Translations under genes and position numbers: made by a program
Shown: positions 11,261 to 22,345 of the stretch, piece after piece
Position numbering within the stretch: the first letter of the stretch is position 1
Layout: each line of letters opens with the position of its first letter
Assembly: GCA_002914845.1 (NCBI GenBank)
Contig: JXTC01000171.1
Coordinates: forward strand, 268,986 to 332,985
DNA length: 64,000 nucleotides
Source of the DNA: Trema orientale
Taxonomy: Eukaryota; Streptophyta; Magnoliopsida; Rosales; Cannabaceae
Direction: 5' to 3'
The notes under the pieces: generated by a model
Told to the model about the DNA's origin: nothing
Database searches by the model: none
What the model saw: only the letters and a program-made list of their open reading frames with translations

Positions 11261-14200
11261 GTGCCAAGGGGTAAAGGTCAAACTAGCCAACAGAGGGCTG
11301 ATCAAGAGAATGACAAAGATACTACTATACATCGATTGGCTGAATTAGTGGAGGGACAAGCTCAACAAATTGAGAGGCTTATAGAACGAGATCAAAGGAG
11401 AGAGGAACAATTACCAGTACAAGTTGTAGCTAGGCAAGAAAATCATGAACCAGCTTCTGAAAGGTTCAGGAAGAATAAACCTCCAGTTTTCAAAGGTGAA
11501 ACAGATCCATTACTAGCTGAGGAGTGGATTCGAAGTTTGGAGAGTATCTTTGATTATACAAGAATCCCTGAGGAGGAAAAAGTTTCTTGTGCTACTTATA
11601 TGTTGCAAATGGATGCAAGGCATTGGTGGGATTCCATGAAGTCAATCACTGATGTTGATAGATTGACTTAGGAGAGATTCAAGGAAATCTTCTATAGGAA
11701 GTACTTTAGTGAAGCTTATCGACTGGCGAAGGCAGCTGAGTTTACTAACTTGAGGCAAGGTGGCATGTCTGTGTGTAACTATATAAAGAAGTTTGATGAG
11801 CTATCCCACTTTGCTCCTCATATGGTGGGTACTAACGAGTTAAAAGTAAATCAGTTTCTACAGGGGCTCAAAGCAGAAATATATAGAGACATTAAGATGT
11901 CTACAGGGAAAGGTGTACCTTACACAGAAGTTGCAGAGAAAGCCCTTGAAGCTGAAGAAGCTGAACTGAAAGTTGTAAAAGCATTAGAAATTAGAAGAAA
12001 TATAAATATGGCAAGGCAGAATGCAAATTTTGGAAAAGGTACTCAACCGGGGTTTAATGGCGGCAAAAGGAAATTCTCACAAGGTCAAGGACAAAGACAA
12101 GATCCTTCAAAGCGCCCAGCAGTAGGTCAACAAATGCAACCTACTCCGAATCAGAAGGTTACATGTCCCAAATGTGGGAGGCCTCATAAGGGTGAATGTC
12201 TTTTGGGTAGTAGAGCGTATTATACATGTGGCAAGACAGGACACTTTTCTAGAGATTGTCCCTCTATCTCTGGTGAACAAAAGAAAGTTCTAGCTCGTGT
12301 GTTTACCATGACTGCAACAGATGCTGAGACTGATCCATCGGTTGTAGCAGGTGAGATCTCTATCTTTGATATTCTCACAAATACATTAATAGATTCAGGA
12401 GCTACACATTCATTTGCATCACCATTATATGTGAGAAAATTGGGCAGATCACCTGAAACTTTGAATTTAAGATACTGTGTAACTCTTCCATCTGGGAAAG
12501 TTCTATACTCTGGTCAAATTTTGAGAGCGTGTCCAATACAGATAAATGGTAGAGAGTTGTGGGTAGACTTAATAGTATTGGATATATAAGATTTTGAGGT
12601 AATTTTGGGTATTGACTGGCTTTCTAAGTATCATGCTAGCATTGATTGTAATGGTAAGAGAGTAGTATTTCAACCACCTGGTGAAGAGAAGTTTACTTTC
12701 CTTGGGTCTTCTAAGAAGAAAATAGTGCCAATCATTTCAATGTTAAAAGCAAGAAAGTTACTTGAGAAAGGATGTACTGGTTATTTGGCAAATGTAATGG
12801 ATACTAGAGAGGAACTTAAGATAAAGCAAGAGGAAGTACCAGTGGTTAATGAATTTTTAGAGGTATTCCCAGAAGATCTACTAGGATTACCACCTGATAG
12901 AGAGATAGCGTTTATTATTGACTTACTACCTGGCACAGCTCCCATTTCAAAAGCGCCATATAGAATGGCTCCAGCAGAGCTGAAGGAATTAAAGGTACAA
13001 TTACAGGAGCTTTTGGACAAGGGTTTCATACGCCCAAGCTTTTCACCATGGGGTGCTCCAGTTTTGTTTGTAAAGAAGAAAGATGGGACTATGAGGCTTT
13101 GTATTGATTATAGAGAGCTAAATAAGGTCACAATCAAGAATAAGTATCCTCTCCCTAGAATTGATGATTTGTTTGATCAGTTATAAGGAGCTTCAGTGTT
13201 TTCCAAGATTGATTTAAGATCTGGATGCCATCAGTTAAAGATCAAATAAGAAGACATTCCTAAGACAGCTTTTAGATCGAGATACGGGCACTATGAGTTC
13301 TTAGTGATGCCCTTTGGTTTAATAATGCCCCAACTGCTTTTATAGACATGATGAACAGAGTATTCAAAGATTTCTTGGATAGTTTTGTTATAGTGTTCAT
13401 TGATGACATTTTGATATATTCGCGCTCAAGAGAGGAGCACATAGAGCATTTGAGAATAGTTTTGAGGATCTTGAAAGAAAAGCAGTTGTATGCAAAATTT
13501 AAGAAGTGTGAGTTTTGGTTGGAGAAAGTTATCTTCTTTGGTCATGTAGTTTCTGGAAATGGTATTTCTGTGGACCCAACAAAGGTTGAAGCTGTAAGTA
13601 ATTGGTCAAGACCTACAAATATTTCAGAGATTCGTAGTTTTTTGGGATTGGCTGGTTACTATAGAAGGTTTGTAGAAGGATTTTCTAAGTTGGCCTCTCC
13701 ATTGACTCAGTTAACTAGAAAGAATATGAAATTTCATTGGAATGATGATTGTGAAAAGAGTTTTCAAGAGTTAAAGCATCATTTGGTCACAGCTCCTATA
13801 CTTTCTATATCTACTGGCTCAAGGGAATTTGTTGTGTATATCGATGCTTCAAAGAATGGTCTAGGCTGTGTTTTGATGCAAAATGGCAAAGTAATCGCCT
13901 ATGCTTCTAGGCAACTGAAAGAATATGAAAAGAAATATCCTACTCATGATCTGGAGCTAGCAGCAGTAGTTTTTGCACTGAAGATTTGGAGACATTATCT
14001 TTATGGAGAAAAATGTCAAATCTACACAAACCATAAAAGTCTCAAGTATTTCTTTACCCAAAAGGAATTGAATATGATATAGAGAAGATGGCTTGAACTG
14101 GTGAAAGACTATGATTGTGAGATCAACTATCATCCAGGGAAAGCTAATGTGGTTGCAGATGCTCTAAGTAGAAAGTCATTAGCTGCTATGTCACTTAAGT

Positions 14201-15729
14201 ATGTTGATCAAAAACATCTTTTGATGGATTTGCATCAATTAGAATTAAAGATAGTGCCTACAGGTTTAACAGAGAAATTAGCAGCTCTTACATTGCAACC
14301 TACAATTTTAGAGAGAATTAAGCAAAGCCAGAATACAGATCCCTATCTGACAAGTTTAAAGACTAAGATAAAGTCTAGAAAAGAGATAGCCTTCCAGATT
14401 TCTAGTGATGGTGTAATCAGATATAGAAATAGACTTTGTGTGCCAGATAGAACAATTAGAAAGGAGATATTGACAGAAACTCACACTACTCCTTACTCTG
14501 TGCATCCCGGTACTACAAAGATATATAGAGATTTGAAAATGCATTATTGGTGGCTAGGTATGAAGAAGGATGTGATTGAGTTTGTAGAGCAATGTCTCAC
14601 ATGCCAGCAAGTTAAAGCTGAACATCAAAGGCCTGCTGGTACATTGAAGCCTATACATGTGCCACAATGGAAATGGGAAGAGATTACTATGGATTTAGTT
14701 GTTAGACTTCCTAAGACAACTAAAGGCCATGATGCTATCTGGGTAATCATGGATAGATATACTAAGTCAGCCCATTTCCTACCGATTAAAGTGACTTATA
14801 GCTTAGATCAGTTGGTTCAGTTGTATGTTCAAGAAATTATCAGACTACATGGTGTTCCAAAAGTTATCATTTCTGATCGAGATTCTATATTTACTTCAAA
14901 ATTCTGGAAAAGGGTTTAGGAGGCTATGGGTACAAAACTGGCATTTAGTACAGCTTTTCATCCTCAAACAGATGGACAATCAGAGAGAACTATACAGACT
15001 CTTGAGGATATGTTTAGAGCTTGTGTATTAGATTTTCATGGGTCTTGGAGCAAGTACTTGCCACTGATAGAATTTGCCTACAACAATAGTTCTCAAGCTT
15101 CAATTGAAATACCTCCATATGAAGCATTGTATGGAAGGAAATATAGATCTCCAATTCACTGGGATGAGATGGGAGAAAAGAAATTTCTTAGTCCAGAATT
15201 GGTAAGAGAAACAGCTAAAGCAGTAGAAAAGATTCGTAAAAGGTTATTAGCTGTTCAGAATAGACAAAAGCATTATGCTGATCCAAGAAGGAGAGAGGTC
15301 ATATTTGATGTTGGGGACAAAGTATTTATGAAGGTTGCTCCCATGAAAGGAATCATGAGGTTTGGAAAGAAAGGGAAGCCTAGTCCCAGATATATAGGCC
15401 CATTTGAGGTACTTGACAAAGTTGGAAATGTTGCCTATAGACTTGCTTTGCCACCCTCACTGTCAAATGTACACAATGTTTTTCACGTCTCTATGTTGAG
15501 AAGATATATTCCAAACCCTTCACATATTTTAAGTTACGAGCCATTAGAGTTGAGCCAGGATGTGAGTTATGAAAAACAACCAGTGGAGATTTTGGATAGA
15601 AAAGAAAAGGAGCTTAGAAACAAGAAGATCCCTTTGGTCAAAGTACTATGGAGGAACCATGAAGTAGAAGAGGCCACATGGGAAAGAGAAGAAGAGATGA
15701 AAATTAAGTATCCTCACTTATTTCGGTAA
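11261..15729 (+). pseudogene. element B gag-pol polyprotein, broken
   Basis: Domains in order: gag capsid (11400-12000); zinc knuckle near 12222-12262, whose first cysteine is tyrosine (YYTCGKTGHFSRDC); protease with DSGATHSF near 12395; reverse transcriptase from about 12950 with [10 protein letters not shown] near 13400; RNase H around 13840-14160; integrase HHCC zinc finger from HPGTTKIY near 14505; integrase core with SDRDSIF near 14872 and DGQSER near 14970; chromodomain-like tail ending at 15729. The natural start seems to be GTG at 11261 (PRGKGQ follows), an altered ATG. In-frame stops lie at 11669, 12587, 13184, about 13247, 14080 and 14917. A single-base loss near 13322 shifts the frame before the reverse transcriptase active site. 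The protein cannot be made whole. Confidence 0.95.
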
Positions 15730-15754
15730 GCAAATTTCGAGGACGAAATTTAAT

Positions 15755-15767
15755 AAGGAGGGAAGGA
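15755..15767 (+). other. polypurine tract of element B
   Basis: AAGGAGGGAAGGA sits one base before the right LTR and is preceded by the TTTCGAGGACGAAATTT pre-PPT motif typical of this gypsy group. Confidence 0.9.
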
Positions 15768-15768
15768 T

Positions 15769-18667
15769 TGTCATGCCTAAGATTCTCACATGCATAATAA
15801 GCCAATAGTAAACATGTTCATATTGTATGATAGACATATCATAAAACTAGAGTCAATTTCATGGTAAATTGCTTAAGCTGACTATTAAATGCTTTAGATA
15901 TGTATTATTGCACTAATATTTGTTGAAGTGCTCCTATACAGTGTAAAGGCTCAGTACCCTCAAAAAGAGAGCTTGGTGTGTGAAAGGAACTAAGAATACA
16001 TTTATGAATAGTAATACTATATGCACATGCATTAAAATCATATTTGTTAATAAGTTGGTCAAATAGTATTTTTTTGGTAAAATGCATTTTTCACGCTTTT
16101 CGGAGTCAAATTCACTGTGCGTTTAACACGTCAAATAACTTTAATTTAATGTTTAGGACTCATTTATGGCAATTTATTTGTCGGCCCCAGGAAAGCACGA
16201 GGTGGCAGTCATTATACTGAACTATGTTTAATTACACTAAGCTAGCTTAGATTCAGCTTAATCGCGTAATGTCATCTTTGTGTATTCTAATAATTAGGCA
16301 TTGATACTTTATTTACATTATTAATTGGAGTCTAATTGACTTAGTTTTATGTTTAATTATTGGTTATGGGACTAGGTTACACTAGATTACAATAAGATTG
16401 GCCATATGGGATTATAGGTCAAAGTATGACTAGTTTTCACCTTCTAAGCTAAGTTTCACCATTTTGGTCTACACTTGGGTGTATAGGATGGACCAGCAAC
16501 GTGGTGAGTATGCTAAGGATGTTTTAGAGCTGGACACATGGAAAGTAAGGTGCAAAATTCCCAAAATACGCCTTAGAACTTAAGTTATGCTATTTCTTAG
16601 TCATTAAGTATCACTTTTGGACCAAATCTGGTCATTTTCTTCTCTTTTCTCTCCATCCACGACTTGAAACCCTCCAGCCACTATCTAAGCTTCTCTCAAC
16701 TCCCCTTAGCCATATCCAAGAGTTTCCAAGTGGTAGAACTCAAGTTGGAGCTTTAGAAAGCAAGATAGGTCCAAACTAGTCAAGGTGAGTCTACTAGTTC
16801 TTCTTCTTTAGTATTGTTTTCTAATTCAAGTTCTTCACGTGCTGCAACTTAAGTATGAGTTCCTCTAGGTTCTCTTGGTTCCTAAAATCAGTTTCAAAAC
16901 CTTGAGAATCAATTTGGTGGAGGTAGAAGGCAAGAGCTTCAATAAAAGTGATTTTCAATAAGAGCTTCAAACTAGTAAAGGTGAGCTCTATGTAGGATTT
17001 TGAATTTGTAGTTAATTTCTTTTGCTTGAACTCTTAAATAAAAGTGATTATTTGATGAATAAAAGTCCTAGAAAATCTTACATATGGCTGAAAATAAAGA
17101 ATTTAAGTGGAGGATTAAAGTTACACGTAAAGCCCCAAAGTTACTAGTTATGGATTTAAGTGTTTTCATGTGTAGTAGATTTCATTTTTGGTATTTGTAA
17201 TCTGATTTTCCAAGCTTGGAGTGTCTATTTTAAGGATCCTAATATTTATTACACTCAGTGTGAAAGTAATACTAAGCTTTGTCTAAACCGAAAAGAATTC
17301 AAGTGCACATAGGATGTTCTAAATGATCCTATTTGAGTTGTATATGTGGGAATTGGATTGTAAAATGATGTTGCAGGTTTAAAACCATGATTTTAATCAT
17401 GTGGGGATATCCTAAAAATAGGGGATCTGCTGTCTAAATATTTTTAAAACCAAATGGTACTATTTAGAAGCAAATGGACTAGTTTTTATGAAAGTAGGTG
17501 ACATTTTGGTTCATTTTGAGATTAGGCTTCCTTATTTGGTGAATGTTGTGATTTTAGTCTTATGCTTATTTTCTTTAAGTATTTGTAGTAATCATCTTAG
17601 TAATAAAATTTATATCAGGTTTTCCACACACCTTGCCACAGAGGATACTTACCCTTTCCACTATCCTTTCCGTCGGACACAGAGTAAATAAAGATTTATT
17701 TTAAACTGCATCACAAGAATAGTAGTAGATATAATATGTTTTCCTACATGCTTATGTGTATTATTTCAACTATATATTATTTATATTGTTGTTGTAAAAT
17801 TTACAGAAGACACAAGCATGGCATAATCATCTAAGCATGATTTTCAAAGAAATGAAGTTTTCCACGCATTGGATTTAAAGTAGTACCATTGTACTGATTT
17901 TGTGAGATATGTTTTAAGTACATTGTTTAGTCTGTCTGCGTTGGGTAAGTATGGTTTACACAGGCATCCTTCCCGCATAGGTGGGCATGGCTTACCGACT
18001 GCTGGGATTGAACTTTTTACTATGAGATTTACTAGGTGCATTAATTAGTCGGTCTGCGTTGGGTAGGTATGGTTCACATTGGCCATGTGTTTCCTTTCCG
18101 CATAGGTGGGCACGGCCTACCGACTACCGCGACTTTATAGTGTACTCAAGGGCCCTATAAAGAAAAGTTTTCTAAAAAAAGTGCATTAAAATGAAAAGTT
18201 ATAAAAGAAAGAGTACAATGGGAATTTTAATGGAGTTTATGCATAAAACATATTCATGAGCATGCATAATCTTTACTTACTGAGCATTAGCTCATTTAGT
18301 TCTGGTGATGCAGGTGAGGAGATATATAATGTATAGAGTTGCTAGTTGGCTAGCACGCTTTCTCGTCGCCATGATCATACAAATGTGGACGAGCTTGACC
18401 TGTGGGCAATGTTTTCTTTGTATTTTGTTATTCTGGTGTGTTGTAAATATTACTGCTGATGGCAAGATAAACTGATAAGTTGTTTTTGGTTTTATATTTT
18501 ATAAATACACTTTCGAAAAGTAATGCCACACAATTTCTTTTATTTTTGAGTTTGAAAAGTTTAAATTTGGCCCACCTTTTTATAAAACTAAAGATATGGT
18601 TTAGGAAAGAGTAATACTTCCTAGTTTGGCTGTATATGGCAATATGGTTAAGCTAGGGGGCGTTACA
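15769..18667 (+). repeat. element B 3' LTR
   Basis: Matches 8227-11062 from TGTCATGCC to GCGTTACA. It carries about 75 bases near 17698-17775 that the left LTR lacks, and lacks about 28 bases near 17257 that the left LTR has. The internal duplication lies at 17926-18134. Confidence 0.95.
17926..18134 (+). repeat. internal direct duplication in right LTR of B
   Basis: This is the counterpart of 10322-10530: two units beginning TTAGTC(T/G)GTCTGCG and each closing with a CCGACT dyad arm. Its presence in both LTRs shows that the duplication predates this insertion. Confidence 0.75.
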
Positions 18668-21600
18668 AGCTGGCCTCTAGTGTTCTGCCTTGACTTGCTG
18701 ACAAGTCAAATACTTAGCCATAAAAGTAGCTACATCTCGTTTCATGCCTTTCCACCAGTACTGCCTCTTCAGATCATGGTACACCTTAGTGCTACCAGGA
18801 CGTACTGTAAATTTGGACTTATGACCCTCAGTTAGAATAGTCTATCTAAGATGAGGGTCATTGGCTATAGCTAATCTTCCGTTGAAAAGCACAAACCCTT
18901 CTCTATTGGTACTCCAACCATTTAATTGCTCACCATCCTGGAGTTAGTTCCAGATCGTCCTCAGTTCTTGATCTTGCCACTGACTTTGTTGTGCTATCTG
19001 GAGAAGTGATGGCGTAGCCACAATATTGCTGATACAAGCGGTTTTCCCATTTTCCCTATACTCCAGGTTATAGTCACCAAATTTTTCCAATCTTCTAGTA
19101 TCAAGGAAGCAAGCACGCTATGAGACTTTTTACTCAAGGCATCAGCTACAACGTTGGCCTTTCCAGGATGGTACTGAAGTTCGAAGTCATAGTCTTCCAT
19201 ATACTCAACCCATCTTCTTTGTCTCAAGTTTAAGTCTCGTTGAGTAAACAGACACTTGAGACTCTTATGATCAGAATAAATTTCAAACTTTACACCATAC
19301 AGATAGCATCTCTAAATCTTAAGAGCAAAAATCACAGCTGCTAATTCCAAGTCATGAGTAGGATAGTTCTTCTCATGTGGCTTTAACTGGCAGGAAGCAT
19401 AAGCCACTACCTTGCCATTTTGCATTAAAACACATCCCAATCCCGAACCAGAAGCTTCGGTATACACAACATATGGTTCATTACTGCTAGGAACAATAAG
19501 AACATGTGCAGTTGTCAATCTCTTCTTCAATTCCATGAAAGCTGCTTCACAATCATCATTCCATACAAACTTGACATTCTTTCTCGTCAACTTTGTCAAA
19601 GGCATTGCGATTCTCGAGAAATTTTCAACAAAACGGCGGTAATAACCCGCTAGACCAAGAAAACTTCTTATCTCGGTTACACTTTTCGGTCTCTCCCATC
19701 CTAAAACAGATTCTATCTTAGAAGGGTCAACTGAAATTCCTTCATGAGATATAACATGCCCCAAGAATTTCACTTCCGTCATCCAGAAGTCATACTTGGA
19801 TCTCTTGGCATAAAGTTGATGGTCTCTTAAGGTCTGAAGCACAATTCTCAAGTGCTTAGCGTGTTCTTCTCGAGTTTTAGAATAGATCAAGATGTCATCG
19901 ATGAAGACAACCACAAATCTATCTAAATAAGGTCTGAATATTCTATTCATAAGGTCCATGAACGCTGCTGGAGCATTAGTCAGACCAAACGGCATAACTA
20001 GGAACTCAAAGTGTCCATAATGAGTCATGAATGCAGTTTTCGGTATGTCCTCATCTCGAATCTTTAACTGATGATAACCGGATCTGAGATCAATTTTCGA
20101 AAAGAATCTAGATCCACCAAGTTGATCAAACAGTTCATCGATCCTTGGTAAGGGATATTTGTTCTTCACTGTTAGCTGATTCAGTCTTCTGTAATCCACA
20201 CAGAGCCGAAATGTTCCATCAGCTTTCTTGGCAAATAGGACAGGAGCACCCCATGGAGAGGTACTACTCCTAATGATTCCCTTTGATAAAAGATCATCCA
20301 GCTGACTTCTCAACTCAGTCATTTCTGCTGGAGCTATGCGATAGGCTGGAATAGAAACTGGCTGAGCTCCGGGAATCAAATCAATGCAGAACTCGATCTC
20401 CCTATCAGGTGTAGCCCCAGTAAATCCTCAGGGAAAACATGTGGAAATTCGCTAACCACTGATATCCAAGGGTACTGATCAGTAGTTCCAATCTCACCAT
20501 CGATAGCAAATAAATTCCTATAGAACTCTAATTTCTTCCGTCCACCTAAGCATGCTTTCAGAATAGGACTCGGTTTCAAAGGATTCAAATGAGCTTAGTA
20601 GACAATAGGATACCCATCTTTTGGAAAAATAGTCACTCTTTTATTAAAACAGTCAACAGTCGCTCGGTATTTGGAAAGCCAATCCATGCCGAGAATCACA
20701 TCAAATTATTGCAAAGGCAACACTACCAAATCTGCTAGTAGCTTCCTACCATCAATCACAACAAGACAACTACGACAGACAGTAGAAACACCAGTAACTC
20801 CACCCATGGGTTTCCCAAAGTCAATACATTATCCAACACAGAACATTCCAATCCCAACATTTGTGCAAACAACATGGAGATAAAGGAATGAGAGGCACCA
20901 GTATCAAATAAGACATGAGCCTAAGAGTGGGAAATGAGAATTATACCATCAACAACACCTCTACCAGTGTGGTCATGAGCCTCATCTACCTCTGCAACTG
21001 CATAAGCTTGACCAGAAACTTTGCCTTTTCTTTTGTTTCCTCTTCCTTGACCTGGGCGACTGCTACTAGTTCTTGGACCGGTACTAGCATATCCACGTCC
21101 TCCTTGGTTCCCAGAACTTTGTGGAGTCTGGAAATTCTGAGTATAGCCCTGGTTGTAGCCCGAACCTTGTGGCCTATACTGATGCTGGTACTGAGAACCA
21201 TAAGGCTGCTGGTAAGGAGTGGAAGAGAATGTTTGAGACTGGGTCTGAGATTGCACTGGTCTCATCTGATTACCCTAAAAAAGAACTGAGGCACTTTGAC
21301 TTCCTTGTGATCCTCCCTAAGACAATGGAGATTTTTGTTGGTGGTAGGGGCAAGTCTTCTTCTGGTGGCCTTGTTGTCCACAATTGAAGCATCCATAAGG
21401 TCCATAACGGCCTTTTCCTGAAGAGCCACTACTGTTGCTACTTCCACTACTCTGAGAATTCTGCCTTTGCCATTGCCCTTGGTTTTTCTTGTTCATCTTT
21501 CTCCCATTACCCTTGTTTTTTGCATGATCCCTCGTTGTTGACTGATCATCAAGAAAAGCCTCAGCTTTTTGGGCTGCAGCAACTAAGTCAACAAGGTTGC

Positions 21601-22213
21601 TGAAGGGTTGTGTCACGATCTTCTCCAAGATGGCTGGCCTCAAAGCCTCCATAAACTTGACTATCTGAAGGGTAGGATCTGTTCCAGGTGCATAGGCATA
21701 TTGTGCTAACTCCATAAACCGTACGTAGTATTCATTCACCGTCATGTCACCTTGCTTGAGCCGTTCATACTCTCTAATCATAGCAGCTCTATGACTAGCA
21801 TTAGCATAATGACTCCTGAACAATCCCTCAAAGGTATCCCAAGTCATATCGGTCACATCTTGAGATAACTTGACTGTCTCCCACCAATTTACAGCTCCGT
21901 CAATCAGCTTGTAAGTACCAAAGGTTACTTGGAACTCAGCTGGTGTTCCAATACTAGCAAAAGTCCTCTTGATATCTCTAAGCCATCTTTCAGCCAAGGT
22001 GGGATCAGGTCTCCTATCAAATGATGACGGATTGAGCTTTATGAAGTCCTTGAAAAAATTAGCCTGATGGGCCTTAGGGTCTTGCTCTATCCTTAGACCC
22101 GGTAATGTTCTTAAAGCATCATACAAGTTTGCAAGAGGGTCAGAGATTTGTTATTGTGGTGGAGGAGTCTCAGCCCTAGGCTTTTGCCTCGGTATTCTTC
22201 TCCTTGGAAGCAT
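18668..22213 (-). pseudogene. element A gag, protease, RT, RNase H and integrase zinc finger, broken
   Basis: Gag starts at ATG 22211-22213 (MLPRRRIPRQK). Then come the gag capsid (to about 21500), an intact zinc knuckle CFNCGQQGHQKKTC near 21395, a low-complexity Q/G/S-rich stretch, a protease with DTGASHSF near 20900, and a reverse transcriptase with [11 protein letters not shown] (frame open 20379-19312). RNase H ([24 protein letters not shown]) and the integrase zinc finger (18830-18680) follow. Stops interrupt at 22151, 21317, about 21277, 20921, about 20687, about 20595, 19312 and about 18675. One-base losses shift the frame near 20813, 20411 and 19095. In the integrase zinc finger the first histidine is arginine and the first cysteine is tyrosine. 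The coding sequence continues at 8226 after element B. Confidence 0.94.
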
Positions 22214-22324
22214 TATAGTTCTGTATTTATATGCCAAAATATTAGTGAGACAGTGATGCAAGTACTTTAGAAAAGAAGTCACAATCCAGTCTAATGGTGT
22301 CACATCCGAGGTAATTAAACCTCT

Positions 22325-22336
22325 GCTCTGATACCA
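22325..22336 (-). other. primer-binding site of element A
   Basis: On the minus strand this reads TGGTATCAGAGC, the standard complement of the initiator methionine tRNA 3' end. It lies nine bases from the 5' LTR. Confidence 0.93.
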
Positions 22337-22345
22337 AAAATTTTC

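Larger units (their letters stand above)
8227..18667 (+). mobile_element. Ty3/gypsy chromovirus (Tekay/Del-like), element B, nested in A
   Basis: LTRs of 2836 bp (8227-11062) and 2899 bp (15769-18667) start TGTCATGCC and end GCGTTACA. They are flanked by the duplication AGCTG (8222-8226 and 18668-18672). A primer-binding site follows the left LTR and a polypurine tract precedes the right LTR. Between them one gag-pol frame runs on the plus strand, opposite to element A. It has a GTG where the start ATG is expected, several in-frame stops and one base deletion, so it cannot make its own enzymes. It carries the same C-terminal chromodomain type as A and is probably a related but distinct family of the same clade. 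Confidence 0.95.

Noticed and set aside
12781-13029. Minus-strand frame of 82 codons
   Set aside because: It is antisense to the gypsy B reverse transcriptase and a mere shadow.
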